64,000 nucleotides of DNA from Roseateles amylovorans (GCF_025398155.2 NZ_CP104562.2:6014001-6078000), one strand, 5' to 3'; counted from the first letter of the stretch, positions 7,098 to 18,575 are shown. The notes: generated by a model not told the origin, from the sequence alone. Program-made: numbers and translations.

Positions 7098-9623
7098 TCA
7101 CTCCCTGCCTGTCGATTGTTGTGTGCGGCTCAGCGCGTCATAGACCCGGGCCATGCTGCGGCGCAGCGCCCCGCTCGGATCCGTCGCCTCTTCCTTGGTC
7201 CGGTTGCCGCGCTGGTCCAGCGTGTAGCGGATGCGGTTGCCCTGGTTGTCGGAGACGGCCACCAGGCGATGGGCGTCGTCGTAGTCGTACGCCGCGAAGC
7301 TCGCGTCCGGTTGCGTGACCTGCTTGAGCAGGCCGGTCGGCCAGTAGGCGTAGCCGGTGGTCGCTCCGTTCTGGGTGACCGAGGTCAGCCGCTGACGCGC
7401 GTCGTAGGTGTAGCTGGTGCTGATGCCATTGGCGTCGATGACCTCCAGCGCCTGGCCGAAGGCGTTGTAGCGCCGGAAGCTGGTGACGTGGCCCGCGACG
7501 TTGGTGGAGGACTTGAGGTCGCCGGGGTAATGGTCCGCGGTGCGGTCGGTGTAGTACTCGTTGGTGAGCACGGTCTTGCCACGCGGGTCGACCTCGGTGA
7601 GGACTCGGCCCTGCGCGTCGTAGGTCCAGCTCCAGGTGCGGGCCGCCACGCCGGGCTGCGCTGCGGCGTTGAAACCCGCTGCGCCGTTGACGTCCGTGGT
7701 GGCCTGCTCGACACGCTTGCAAAGCACGACGATGGGCTTGCCGTCAGGCAGCAGAGCGTCTGCCGGCGCGCAGGACGCCGTGGCGTTGCCGTTGAGCGGG
7801 TCGGGTTGGCCGTTGTAGACGTAGGTCGTCACTCGGCCGGGCTCGGCGACTCGGCTTTGTTTGCGCCACACTGGGATCCACTGGGAGCTCACCTTGCGAG
7901 CACCATCGGGCAAGGTGGCGCTGGTCGCGAGGACCGCGGCGCAGGCAGTCCCATTGGCAAGTCCTTCAACACGAGTGGACTCCGCGTGGCGGCCCGCCAC
8001 ATACGCGGAGCAGGACTGCCGTCCATTGGCGTCCAGACGACGGATCACATTGCCCTCCGCATCGCGGTCCATTTGGATGGAGGCAGACGCCGATCCAGAA
8101 CCTGCAGGAAGCACACGGTTCGCCAGCAGCGTCACGCCGTCTACAGGTGCGCTGGACAGGGTTTCCTGGTAACCGTCAGGGCCATGGAGGACAGCCACAG
8201 CGGGCTGGACGAATGCCAGCGTCCGACGCAAGACATCGCCGTCAAAGTATTCGGCCGCATACACCTGGGGCGCTTGTGTCCACTCCACATCCCAGCGTTC
8301 CCCTCCCGTGCCCGTTTGGGTCGAGATGGCACGGCCTTCATCGTCATAGGCGTAACGCCCGTAAACATTGCCCGCTTCGTCGATCAGAGAGGTGATCAAC
8401 CAAGGCTTACCCTGTACCTCATAGCGGTATTGGCGGGAGGTCTGATCTGGATATTGAATCGACGCGAGCTGGCCCTTATCCCCATAGCTGAACCTGTAGA
8501 GGCCGCCGGCCGGATCCGTCATTGTGGTGATGCGCATGGCGGCAGCTGCCGTTGGATCGACCTCATACGCGAAACTCACCTGCCGTCCCGATTCGTCGGT
8601 GATGGTGCGCAACACGGAAGTCACTGCGCCATTGCCAAAGGTTTCGCCATCGATCAGGTAGGTCACTTTGCGACCATCAATATAAGCAGTGGACGTTGCG
8701 TAACGCCGCGGGTACACAAACGACGTAAAGGTTTCAACTGCTTCGGCGGACGTGTCGTAGAAGAAAATCCCAGAGGATCCCGAAAAAACAGGGGCAGGAT
8801 CGACCTCCAACGGACTCGATGGGGTCGTAGCGCCGGACTTGAACGTCCTCCATGTTCCGTCGCCACGCTGAAACTGCTGAGAATCCCAGGAACTGAAACT
8901 CGCGCGATGGTGGTTGGTAAACCAAACAGATCCAAGAGCGGAAAACCCCATCTCGTGGACTCGTTGGCCCACAGTTTGGCGCAAATAGTTATAGGTCGCC
9001 CTCACCGAATGACCACGCCCCCAACGCAATAAGGTTTCTTGCTGGTGCTTGGTGCCATCCAGGGCCGTGATGGGATTCCCATGGGAAGGATTGTCCGCCG
9101 CACAGGCACATGGAGGCTTTTGCTCTTCCACGATGTAAACACAGCGATCTGCTGGGGGATAGTACGAGGTGCCCATCGCACCGCCGCACATCATCGTTAG
9201 AAAGAACCACCCCTCGACTGGATCATATTCTCGCAACAACTCGCCTTCGGTGGTATATGCCGTGAATTTTTGCCATGTTTGACAACGAATTATTGGAGGT
9301 GAGGTACCAACGGCATTGCAACCATCAAGCTCTATCCATGATTTCGTATAAGTTCCCTCCGCACCTGGATCAGAAGTTTTACGGTAGGTGGGCTCCAGAT
9401 ACGACCAAAACTCTTGAATTAACTTTCCAGAAGTTTCATAACAATTATTAAAATTATGATAGTAAAGACTGTTGGTAATACACCAGCGGTCAATTTGCGT
9501 TGTGGCAAAAGCTCCTCCACTTAACCCAAACGCCAAGGCGAGGAAGACCATCGCGCGGCGGAAAAATCGCAAATTCAAGGTCATGAGCGAACGTCCGGTT
9601 TCGTTATTGGGGTGCATTGCCAT
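7098..9623 (-). CDS. secreted Rhs/YD-repeat protein lacking core and tip (second N-terminal module)
   Basis: 841 residues: signal peptide to about residue 40 (RRAMVFLALAFGLSGGAFA), a Cys-containing N-terminal region, a DUF6531-like segment (CACAADNPSHGNPITALDG) and then YD repeats to the end (YTYDARQRLTSVTQNG, YDYDDAHRLVAV). It stops at MARVYDALSRTQQSTGRE, in mid-array, without an Rhs core or toxin tip. The stop TGA lies just before the next Rhs gene, which starts with its own signal peptide, so this is not a simple frameshift. ATG 9623 overlaps the previous stop (TGATG) and has GGGAA 7 nt upstream; ATG 9584 would give a more usual signal length. It is paralogous to the gene at 9623-12310 along the C-terminal half. 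The first part is low in G+C. Confidence 0.83.
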   Translation of the reverse strand: MAMHPNNETGRSLMTLNLRFFRRAMVFLALAFGLSGGAFATTQIDRWCITNSLYYHNFNNCYETSGKLIQEFWSYLEPTYRKTSDPGAEGTYTKSWIELDGCNAVGTSPPIIRCQTWQKFTAYTTEGELLREYDPVEGWFFLTMMCGGAMGTSYYPPADRCVYIVEEQKPPCACAADNPSHGNPITALDGTKHQQETLLRWGRGHSVRATYNYLRQTVGQRVHEMGFSALGSVWFTNHHRASFSSWDSQQFQRGDGTWRTFKSGATTPSSPLEVDPAPVFSGSSGIFFYDTSAEAVETFTSFVYPRRYATSTAYIDGRKVTYLIDGETFGNGAVTSVLRTITDESGRQVSFAYEVDPTAAAAMRITTMTDPAGGLYRFSYGDKGQLASIQYPDQTSRQYRYEVQGKPWLITSLIDEAGNVYGRYAYDDEGRAISTQTGTGGERWDVEWTQAPQVYAAEYFDGDVLRRTLAFVQPAVAVLHGPDGYQETLSSAPVDGVTLLANRVLPAGSGSASASIQMDRDAEGNVIRRLDANGRQSCSAYVAGRHAESTRVEGLANGTACAAVLATSATLPDGARKVSSQWIPVWRKQSRVAEPGRVTTYVYNGQPDPLNGNATASCAPADALLPDGKPIVVLCKRVEQATTDVNGAAGFNAAAQPGVAARTWSWTYDAQGRVLTEVDPRGKTVLTNEYYTDRTADHYPGDLKSSTNVAGHVTSFRRYNAFGQALEVIDANGISTSYTYDARQRLTSVTQNGATTGYAYWPTGLLKQVTQPDASFAAYDYDDAHRLVAVSDNQGNRIRYTLDQRGNRTKEEATDPSGALRRSMARVYDALSRTQQSTGRE

Positions 9624-12310
9624 CAACGGCTTCCCGTCAGGTTCTGTACCCGACCCAGGGCGTCATACGCTCGCGACAAGGTCCTCCTGAGCGCCCCACT
9701 CGGATCCTTCACCGCCTCCCGGGTCCGATTGCCGCTGCTGTCCAGCGTGTAATCAATCCGATTGCCGAGTTGGTCTGAGATACCCACCAGCCGATGGGCG
9801 TCGTCGTACTCGTAGGACACCGAACTGCCGTCGGCCTGCGTGGTCTGCTTGAGCAGCCCGGTGGGCCAATAGGCGTAGCTGGTGGTGATCTCGCCAAGCA
9901 TCACTGAGCTGACGCGCTGGCGAGCGTCGTAGGCGTAGGTGCTGCTGATGCCGTTCGGGTCGACGACCTCCAACGGCTGTCCGTAGGCGTTGTAGCGAGG
10001 AAAGCTCGTCACGTGCCCCACCGCGTTGCTGGTGCTCTTCAGATCCCCCAGCGTGTGGTCTGCTGTGGTGTCGGCGTAGTACTCGTTGGTCACCGTGGTC
10101 TTTCCTCGCGGATCGACTTCCGTGAGCACTTGGCCGAACTCGTTGTAAGTCCAGCGCCAGCTGCGTGCGGCGACGCCGCTTTGAGGCCTCGCGGCAAAAC
10201 CCAGGGAGCCGTTGGCATCGGTGGTCGCCTGCTCCACGCGTTTGCACAGCACGGCCACCGGGCTGCCATCGGGCAGCGGCGTCGCACCCGTCATGCAGTT
10301 CAACACGGCGTTGTTTTGTGTCGGGTCCGGCTGCCCGTTGTAGATCAGCGTCGTGATGAGACCCGGCTCTGCCGTGTTGACCGCCAAGTTCCAATCAGGA
10401 TGCCATTGCCGGCTGGTCTTGCGCGCGCCGGCAGGCAGCGACGCCCAAGCCGTTGCGCATTCGGTCGCTGTGGTCAGACCGTCAATCCGCGCTGTCTCCG
10501 TGTTGCGGCTGCTGTCGTAACTCATGCAGCTGCGGTTGCCGTTGACGTCGTCCGACTGGGTCACGTTCTGATTGGCATCCAGCGTTCGACGCGCGGTGGC
10601 CGCCGCGCTCCCCGCGCCTGCGGCTTGCGTCTTGGTGGTCCACTTCACCGATCCGAACAGCGGGGATGCCGACACCTGTTCCACCTCTCCGTTGGGCAGT
10701 TGCACGCGCGCGTCTTGCGCCGGCATGAGGGTGTGGTCCAGCCACAGGACGTTGGCCTGCGGGTCGTACCGCTCCTGAATCGACCAGCGACTCGGGGCCG
10801 ACCATGTCACCGAATAGGCGTCAAGGCCACCGGCGCGCGCTGTGCCGATGGCACGACCTTCTGCGTCATAGGTGTACGTGCCGCCGCGAACCCCGTTCTC
10901 ATCCAGATAGCCGGTCAACGGCCAGAACAGGGGATGCTCATAAAGGAACTGACGGGAATGGCCGTCATTCCATACCAGTGTGCTGACCTGGTCCTTGTCA
11001 TATTCGATCGCGGTGCGGCCATTGGCCGGATCCACGATGGCGGTGACCCGTGTCGCACCTTCTGCACCGCCGTATTCCATCCGCCACACCCGGCCGAAGT
11101 GGTCGGTCAAGGATTTGGGCACGCCTTCATCCAAGTATGTGGGGTAATCCGCGGCGGTGGCTCGGTCAATGGTCAGGGTTGCTCCGTCGGCGCGCCAAAC
11201 CTTCATCAACTGGCCGCGCGTGTTGTACTGCTCGATGAATCTTGCTTGGTTATCCTTGTAGAGATAGCCGTCCGCGCTGGCCTGCAAACGATCAGTGACC
11301 AAGCCGTTCGCCGGAACAAAACCGTTTGGCGCGCTGGTGAATGTGGTCCACAGACCATCGCCACGCGCGGCATTGATGAGCGATGCGCCATTCGGTTGAG
11401 GCGCAATGAACAGCGCGCGATCGAAACTGGCTGTCCAACCGCCAAACGTCTGAGGGTCGCTTTGCAGAAAGGGATCGACGTCTTGTTCATACGGCACGCG
11501 CCGGATGGAATTGAACGTCAATCGGATGGGAAGCCATGGCTGCCAGCCAACGTCCACGGACTGGGTCTTTGCGCCGATAGGCGCCATGATCGGGTTGCCA
11601 TGGCAGTTGTCGCAAGGCTTCAGAATAAAGCGGTCTCGGATCGGCGCACAAATCTTTCGTTCAGCGATGTAGACCTGGCCAGGGCGGCAAACGCATTGAC
11701 GTGAAACGGGGTCAAAAAACGTGTCGAGCGCTCCAGGCATATTGCAGCGCTTTTGAATCAACAACGTTGAGTTAACAACAATCTCAGACCGCGTTCCCGT
11801 GGCGTCTCCTTCGCAATCCTCGGTACCAATCCACCCGGACCCCAACCACCACCCTCGATACCATGCACTTCCGCGAATCTTGCAACGGAACTCCCCATTT
11901 CTTCCATCGATACTGACAGTCAAGGAACAAGGCTCGCCGAAAGAGAACGTGTATTTGGAAGTACACAGGCCTTGAGCCGAAACATGCGAATTCAGAAATG
12001 CCAGCCCACGCCGTGCGGCATCCTCGGGAATGCCATAGGCGCTTCCGGAAAGATCAATGCCGAAGTAGTAGCCTGTACCGAGATAGGGAAAACCGGGCAC
12101 CTGCGGCGGACCGCTTCCAGCCCAGGTTCCTCCTGCCAATGTGATTGCAGGAGTGTCCCAGTCCTTCGAGAAGCCGCGGTTGTATGCAGAGGCGCTTCCC
12201 ACCATGAAAAGAATCGACACAGCCGCGAGCAGTCGAGGGAATGCCCTCAACCAAAAATCGAGGTCTACGCGCCCGGCGCTCCAACAGACCCTGCAGCCAA
12301 GGAAACGCAT
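9623..12310 (-). CDS. secreted Rhs/YD-repeat protein lacking core and tip (first N-terminal module)
   Basis: 895 residues, first gene of the Rhs operon. It has a signal peptide ending about residue 42 (LLAAVSILFMVGSASA), a Cys-rich N-terminal region, a DUF6531-like segment (CDNCHGNPIMAPIGAK), then YD repeats. It ends at AYDALGRVQNLTGSR with no core and no tip, at the same point in the array as its downstream paralogue. ATG 12310 is preceded by GGGAGAAGG and fits a signal peptide; a TTG 27 nt upstream is less likely. The stop overlaps the ATG of the next gene, giving a tightly coupled operon of three Rhs polypeptides. Confidence 0.83.
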   Translation of the reverse strand: MRFLGCRVCWSAGRVDLDFWLRAFPRLLAAVSILFMVGSASAYNRGFSKDWDTPAITLAGGTWAGSGPPQVPGFPYLGTGYYFGIDLSGSAYGIPEDAARRGLAFLNSHVSAQGLCTSKYTFSFGEPCSLTVSIDGRNGEFRCKIRGSAWYRGWWLGSGWIGTEDCEGDATGTRSEIVVNSTLLIQKRCNMPGALDTFFDPVSRQCVCRPGQVYIAERKICAPIRDRFILKPCDNCHGNPIMAPIGAKTQSVDVGWQPWLPIRLTFNSIRRVPYEQDVDPFLQSDPQTFGGWTASFDRALFIAPQPNGASLINAARGDGLWTTFTSAPNGFVPANGLVTDRLQASADGYLYKDNQARFIEQYNTRGQLMKVWRADGATLTIDRATAADYPTYLDEGVPKSLTDHFGRVWRMEYGGAEGATRVTAIVDPANGRTAIEYDKDQVSTLVWNDGHSRQFLYEHPLFWPLTGYLDENGVRGGTYTYDAEGRAIGTARAGGLDAYSVTWSAPSRWSIQERYDPQANVLWLDHTLMPAQDARVQLPNGEVEQVSASPLFGSVKWTTKTQAAGAGSAAATARRTLDANQNVTQSDDVNGNRSCMSYDSSRNTETARIDGLTTATECATAWASLPAGARKTSRQWHPDWNLAVNTAEPGLITTLIYNGQPDPTQNNAVLNCMTGATPLPDGSPVAVLCKRVEQATTDANGSLGFAARPQSGVAARSWRWTYNEFGQVLTEVDPRGKTTVTNEYYADTTADHTLGDLKSTSNAVGHVTSFPRYNAYGQPLEVVDPNGISSTYAYDARQRVSSVMLGEITTSYAYWPTGLLKQTTQADGSSVSYEYDDAHRLVGISDQLGNRIDYTLDSSGNRTREAVKDPSGALRRTLSRAYDALGRVQNLTGSR

Positions 12311-12779
12311 ACCTTCTCCCAGCAGTTTCGGAGCCAATACATGAGCGGCGCCGTGTGAATAGGGAAGAAGGATTTAGCAGCGATCCTAGCGCTGCCGCAT
12401 TCCGGCATCGCTGGATTCGCCTTGCGAATGCGCGCAGCCACGCCGCGCGCTTCACTCCCGCCGGTGCACGTCTCCGCGCGCCACTCGGCTTCTCCTCCCT
12501 TTGATCGCGGCGATTCTTGCAAACGCGTAGGCGAATGACGATGGCAAAGCCACAACACATTCCGCCTGGTCCTCACCAAACCCCATCAAACGGGGCTAAC
12601 TCCGTTCCATTCGGTGCGACAAACGCCCAGCCGAAGGGTGGAGTCAAAATCCGGCGACGGGCGCACGCGGCCAATCTGCCGCTCCATTCTTCATCCCCGA
12701 GAAGGCCGATACGCGGCGTACCGCCGTCACCCAACGGAGGTGGTGAGAATGGAACCGCAGAAGTGCCCGGCAGAGGACG
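12311..12779. other. intergenic region, probable promoter region of the Rhs operon
   Basis: 470 bp with no gene I can support on either strand. It lies upstream of the leftward Rhs operon and downstream of the leftward nitronate monooxygenase gene. No clear operator, hairpin or repeat was found by eye. Confidence 0.5.
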
Positions 12780-13985
12780 TCAAGCTGGCGTTCCCACCGC
12801 CACGCCCGGCGTCAACAGCCGATCCAGCAGCTGCCGCACGCTGGCGATCTGACTGCCGAAAGGCAGCGCCCCACGGCCACGGAAGAACAGGCCCTTGCTC
12901 ATGTCGCCACGCAGCGCAGCGGCAAGCCGTTGGTCAATGCAGAACTGACCCCAGCCTTTCAGCCCATCGCGCAGGCCGCACTGGCTCAGGCAATCGAACG
13001 CCATGGTGCAGCGTTGCTTGAGCTGAACCACCGCCTGGAGCCGCTCTTCCGCGTTGAAGTACTTCTTCAGCCAGGGCGTCATCACGGCGCGTGCCGGCAG
13101 GCCGGCCACGCTGGTGAACTCCGACAGGTCTTCATCACGCGCCTCGGCCAGCACCTGCTTGAAGTTCGGATGAGCATCGCATTCCTCGGTCACGGCAAAC
13201 GCGGTCCCGAGCTGCACTGCATCGGCGCCCAGGGCCTGCAGGCGCTGGATGTCCTCGCAACTGCGCACGCCGCCGGCCGCAATCAGCGGCACACGCCCCT
13301 CCACACCCGCCTCGCGCAGGTGCTGGCGGACAGCGGGCAGCACCGTGTCGAAGGAGAAGCGCGCATCGCCCAGGTCGGCCACCTTGGCCGCGCCCAGATG
13401 GCCCCCAGCATGCCCGGGGTGTTCGATGACGATGGCGCTGGGCAGACGCTGGCGACGCTCCCACTTCTTCCAGAGCAGGGCCACGCCGCGGGCGTCGCTC
13501 AGGATGGGCACCAGCGCCGTGTCCGGATGGTCCTGCGCCAGCTCGGGCAGATCCAGCGGCAGGCCGGCGCCCACGACCAGCGCGTCGATGCCTTCCTGCA
13601 GCGCCGTGCGCACGCTGGCCGCGTAATCGCTGACTGCGCGCATGACGTTGACTGCCAACAGCCCTTGGCCACCCGCCAGCGCACGCGCTTGGCGGATCTC
13701 GCGCACCAGCGCCTCCTGGTTGGCTTGCTGGATGATGTCCTTCTTGCGCGCGTCACCGTCGCTGAGGCCCTCGCTGCGGGCCATCAGGTCCGGATGGTGG
13801 CGACGCAGGTCCACCGACGCGATGGTGCCCCAGGCCCCCTGCGCCGCCACGCTGCCGGCCAGACGGTGGGCCGAGACGCCCACGCCCATGCCACCCTGCA
13901 CGATGGGCAGGAGTTGCCTGCCCCCCATCCGGAGCGGTTGAAGGCCGGCTGAAGCCAGGCGGTCGAGGAGGGAAGGCGTGGTCAT
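12780..13985 (-). CDS. NAD(P)H-dependent flavin oxidoreductase / nitronate monooxygenase family
   Basis: 401-residue TIM-barrel FMN enzyme of the NMO/2-nitropropane dioxygenase family, which oxidises alkyl nitronates or acts as an enoyl reductase-like flavoenzyme. Seen: PIVQGGMGVGVSAHRLAGSV at the N-terminus (FMN site), HPGHAGGHLG in the middle, then LIAAGGVRSCEDIQRLQALG and ADAVQLGTAF for FMN phosphate binding. The C-terminal extension has several Cys residues (CTMAFDCLSQCGLRDG). Start taken as ATG 13985 because the family core begins soon after; upstream in-frame sequence has no conserved features. It stands alone and its substrate is unknown. Confidence 0.88.
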   Translation of the reverse strand: MTTPSLLDRLASAGLQPLRMGGRQLLPIVQGGMGVGVSAHRLAGSVAAQGAWGTIASVDLRRHHPDLMARSEGLSDGDARKKDIIQQANQEALVREIRQARALAGGQGLLAVNVMRAVSDYAASVRTALQEGIDALVVGAGLPLDLPELAQDHPDTALVPILSDARGVALLWKKWERRQRLPSAIVIEHPGHAGGHLGAAKVADLGDARFSFDTVLPAVRQHLREAGVEGRVPLIAAGGVRSCEDIQRLQALGADAVQLGTAFAVTEECDAHPNFKQVLAEARDEDLSEFTSVAGLPARAVMTPWLKKYFNAEERLQAVVQLKQRCTMAFDCLSQCGLRDGLKGWGQFCIDQRLAAALRGDMSKGLFFRGRGALPFGSQIASVRQLLDRLLTPGVAVGTPA

Positions 13986-14358
13986 GGCATTGGGCGTGGT
14001 TGTCGCAACGCGCAATGCTGAGCCGGGCTGGCGGGTGTCATCTTGATCTGGCGCAAGCTCAGGCGTGTTCTCGCCGAACCAGACGCACACACGCGTCCGA
14101 GGTCGACGCAACGAGAGGCAACGGCAGGCAGTCCCGCCAGCAAGCGGGCGCCTTCAACACACCATCGATGAACCTCGTCCTCGACGGAATGGGTGGGGCT
14201 GGGGGTGTCGATGCAGGCCTTCTCGATGGGTCACCGCCGTCGACAACAAAAAGGGAGGCAACCCTTGCGGATTGCCTCCCCAGTCTTCAGCGAATGGATC
14301 CCGGCTACAGGCCCCGGCGCCATTCATCGGAATCGTCACCGATCCCTCTGACCGTTGC
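13986..14358. other. intergenic region between ssb and the NMO gene
   Basis: 370 bp without a gene. It contains the ssb terminator near 14253-14280. The remaining sequence shows nothing else I can support. Confidence 0.6.
14245..14281 (-). terminator. rho-independent terminator of ssb
   Basis: Stem GGGAGGCAA (14253-14261) pairs with TTGCCTCCC (14272-14280). Read leftwards, a T run follows at 14248-14252. It lies about 80 nt past the ssb stop. Confidence 0.85.
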
Positions 14359-14913
14359 TTAGAACGGGATGTCGTCATCCATGTCGTCGAAACCGGTTGC
14401 CGGCTTCGGTGCGGGCGCCTGGCGCGGAGCCGGTGCAGCCCGAGGGGCGGGTGCGCGCGGCGCGTCGAAATCACCGCTGTCACGGCCGCTACCGCCACCG
14501 CCGCCGCCACTGCGTTCGGCGCTGCGCTCTCGGCTGTAACCGCCGCCACCACCGCCACCGCCCATCTCATCACCACCGTCACGGCCGCCCAGCAGTTGCA
14601 TCTGCTCCGCGATGATTTCAGTGGTGTAGTTGTCCTTGCCTTCCTTGTCCTGCCACTTGCGGGTCTTCAGGCGGCCTTCCACATACACCGGACGGCCCTT
14701 CTTCAGGTACTCGCCGGCGATCTCGGCCAGGCGGTCGTAGAACACCACGCGATGCCATTCGGTTTCTTCCTGGCGCTCACCACCTTCGCGGCTTTTCCAG
14801 TTGCGGGTCGTGGCAATGCTGACGTTGCACACCGCGCTGCCGCTTGGGGTGTAGCGCAGTTCGGGATCACGACCCAGGTTGCCGAGAATGATGACTTTGT
14901 TGACCGAGGCCAT
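14359..14913 (-). CDS. ssb: single-stranded DNA-binding protein
   Basis: 184 residues. The OB-fold domain (1 to about 110) starts MASVNKVIILGNLGRDPELR and contains ATTRNWKSREGGERQEETEW and VYVEGRLKTRKWQDKEGKDN. A Gly-rich then Pro/Ala-rich linker leads to the acidic tip DDMDDDIPF that recruits replication and repair proteins. ATG 14913 places the conserved ASVNKVI at the N-terminus, as in other SSBs. It binds ssDNA as a tetramer in replication, repair and recombination. It is a lone gene with its own terminator. Confidence 0.97.
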   Translation of the reverse strand: MASVNKVIILGNLGRDPELRYTPSGSAVCNVSIATTRNWKSREGGERQEETEWHRVVFYDRLAEIAGEYLKKGRPVYVEGRLKTRKWQDKEGKDNYTTEIIAEQMQLLGGRDGGDEMGGGGGGGGYSRERSAERSGGGGGGSGRDSGDFDAPRAPAPRAAPAPRQAPAPKPATGFDDMDDDIPF

Positions 14914-15079
14914 GGTTGCTTGCCGTCCGCTTGCGTGTAGGTGGATGTGAATCTGGGGCCGCCGCCAGACCCCGGGGAGCCAGCGGCGCAAGGCCAGGAT
15001 TATGCCGCCAGCCGTCCCATCCGGTGCCTGGGGTCCCCCATCGTTCGCCCAAAACGGGGAGGACGGGCCGGTCGCCCCC

Positions 15080-16048
15080 TCACGCGGCCTGCCGACGCGC
15101 CTGCTTGTTCAAGTACATCGCCGCATCCGCCAGGGCCATCAGTTCCGCCAGCGTCAAAACCTGCCCCGTCGCCATCGACGCGCTGCCGACGCTGAAATCC
15201 AGCGCATAGCCCCGCTGCGCACGCTGGTTCTGCGCCTGGAGCTGTTGCCGCAGTCGCGCCAGCGCATGATCCAGACGCTCCACGGCGGTGCCGCTGAGCA
15301 GCACCGCGAACTCGTCGCCGCCCAGCCGCGCCACCACATCCGACGCACGCAGGCAGACCCGCAGCAAATCCGCGAACGCCTTCAACGCCCAATCCCCCTC
15401 CGCATGGCCGAAGCGGTCGTTGATCTGCTTGAACCGGTCCAGATCGAAGTAGAGCAAGGTCGCCGGCCATTGCTGGCGTTGGCACAGCGCCAGCACCTGA
15501 CCACCCTGCGATTCAAATCCGCGCCGGTTGGCCAGACGGGTCAACTCGTCCACCAACGCCAAGTGCAGCGCCGCGAACTGCTGCTCCACCAGGGAGGCCA
15601 GGTCGCGCAACGTGGCCTGGTCGTCCACATCAAAGCCACGCGCGACATGGTCGATCAGGCACAGGGTGCCCAACCGGTGGCCACTGGGGGCGCGCACCGG
15701 ACAACCCGCGTAGAAGCGAATGTGGGGCGGACCGGTCACCAGCGGGTTGTCGGCAAACCGCGGATCCAGGTGGGCGTCCGGCACCAGCAGCAGGTGATCG
15801 GACAAGATGGCATGGCCGCAAAACGACAGGTCGCGCGGCGTCTCGGTGGCATCCAGGCCCTGCGCGGACTTGAACCACAGACGTTCGTCATCCACCAGGC
15901 TGATCAGGGCGATCGGGACCTGGAACAGCCGCCTGGCCATGCGGGTGATGCGATCGAAGCGTTCATCCGGATCGGTGTCCAGCAGCTGCAAGACACGCAG
16001 CGTGGCCAGGCGCGCTCCTTCGTCAGGGGGAATGAGCGGGGGGATCAT
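15080..16048 (-). CDS. diguanylate cyclase, GAF + GGDEF
   Basis: 322 residues. An N-terminal GAF domain (about 15-150: ARLATLRVLQLLDTDPDERF, ISLVDDERLWFKSAQGLDA, FCGHAIL) is followed by a GGDEF domain (about 160-322) with DLDRFKQINDRFGHAEGDWA and the intact catalytic motif RLGGDEFAVLLSG. It would make c-di-GMP in the cytoplasm in response to a GAF ligand or signal. There is no RxxD inhibitory site exactly 5 residues before GGDEF (CLRASDVVARLGGDEF has RASD, so a degenerate site is possible). The start was placed at ATG 16048 where the GAF-family sequence begins; it is divergent from recQ. Confidence 0.9.
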   Translation of the reverse strand: MIPPLIPPDEGARLATLRVLQLLDTDPDERFDRITRMARRLFQVPIALISLVDDERLWFKSAQGLDATETPRDLSFCGHAILSDHLLLVPDAHLDPRFADNPLVTGPPHIRFYAGCPVRAPSGHRLGTLCLIDHVARGFDVDDQATLRDLASLVEQQFAALHLALVDELTRLANRRGFESQGGQVLALCQRQQWPATLLYFDLDRFKQINDRFGHAEGDWALKAFADLLRVCLRASDVVARLGGDEFAVLLSGTAVERLDHALARLRQQLQAQNQRAQRGYALDFSVGSASMATGQVLTLAELMALADAAMYLNKQARRQAA

Positions 16049-16154
16049 GGGACCCGCCTTGGAGGGGAAATGGGCACACGTTTGACCTTGCGCATACCCA
16101 GCCGATGAGCAAGAAACTCGGTCATCGTCGATCTCCTGGACAATCGCGGGCTCC

Positions 16155-18026
<1,872 letters not shown>

Positions 18027-18164
18027 GGTCACGGCCAGGCGACTGCGGCGACGCCTCGCCGTGGCGCGGCCCCTCACGCCGACCCGCCCCATCGCCGGTG
18101 ACTCCGCCATCGGCGGTGATTCCGGTGACTCCGGAAATTCCGACATTTCTGATCCTGAAAGCAG

Positions 18165-18194
18165 AAACGCCTGGCACAAGCCAGGCGTTTTTCT
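18165..18194. terminator. bidirectional terminator between recQ and the first short-peptide gene
   Basis: ACGCCTGGC (18167-18175) and GCCAGGCGT (18180-18188) form a 9-bp stem with a 4-nt loop. T residues follow rightwards (18188-18192), and A residues on the left give a U-rich end leftwards. The same stem sequence recurs at 18837-18858 and 19435-19458. Confidence 0.85.
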
Positions 18195-18241
18195 TGGGCG
18201 TCCGTGGACGCGTCGACTGACGCAGCGCCACCGTCAACGCA

Positions 18242-18511
18242 TCAGCACAGCTGGATGGCGCAGGCGATCTGGGCGGAGGCGAACTGCGCATCGCCGGGCT
18301 GAGCGGCGCGGCGGCCGGTCACATAGACGGTGGGCAGTTGCTTGATCAGGTCGGCGCGCTTGGCGGTGATCACCACGGGTTCCAGCGTGACGATGGAGGC
18401 GCGCAGGTCACGCTGCGCTTGCAGGTGGGTGAAGCTCATGGCCAGGGCCAGGGTGGCACCGATGCCGAATGCGAAGGCCTTGAAGCTGGTGGTGTTGAAG
18501 TGGGTGTTCAT
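18242..18511 (-). CDS. short exported protein with QLPTVYVTGRR motif (paralogue 1)
   Basis: 89 residues, no known family recognised. An N-terminal signal or anchor segment (FKAFAFGIGATLALAMSFTHLQAQ, about residues 9-32) ends in AQ-like cleavage context. Then comes a conserved block: RDLRASIVTLEPVVITAKRA and IKQLPTVYVTGRR. The C-terminus ends CAIQLC, with Cys at the last and fifth-last positions. ATG 18511 has AAGGAG 6 nt upstream. Paralogues follow at 18943-19197 and 19499-19759. Each has its own terminator and a conserved upstream element, so they are separately transcribed. It is probably periplasmic or membrane-anchored. Confidence 0.85.
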   Translation of the reverse strand: MNTHFNTTSFKAFAFGIGATLALAMSFTHLQAQRDLRASIVTLEPVVITAKRADLIKQLPTVYVTGRRAAQPGDAQFASAQIACAIQLC

Positions 18512-18557
18512 GTCGATCTCCTTGAGGTGGGCTGCGTCTGGGACGTGTCGGTGTGGG

Positions 18558-18575
18558 GTCAGTGAATGCAGTGTC
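18558..18575 (-). promoter_or_regulatory. conserved upstream element of paralogue 1
   Basis: Read leftwards this is GACACTGCATTCACTGAC, containing two CACTG units 9 nt apart. It starts about 47 nt upstream of the ATG. The same element, with one or two changes, lies upstream of paralogues 2 and 3. It could be a promoter or activator site; its role is unknown. Confidence 0.6.

Noticed and set aside
6088..7143. Long open frame on the plus strand opposite the Rhs gene (about 350 codons)
   Set aside because: It is a mirror of the G+C-rich Rhs coding strand with no domain, ribosome site or conserved motif.
7116..9032. 638-codon plus-strand frame opposite the second Rhs gene
   Set aside because: Composition is Val/Arg/Gly-rich without features; the opposite strand carries clear YD repeats.
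14500..14600. CACCACCGCCACC-like runs in ssb as a repeat element
   Set aside because: They encode the Gly-rich linker of SSB and are explained by the protein.
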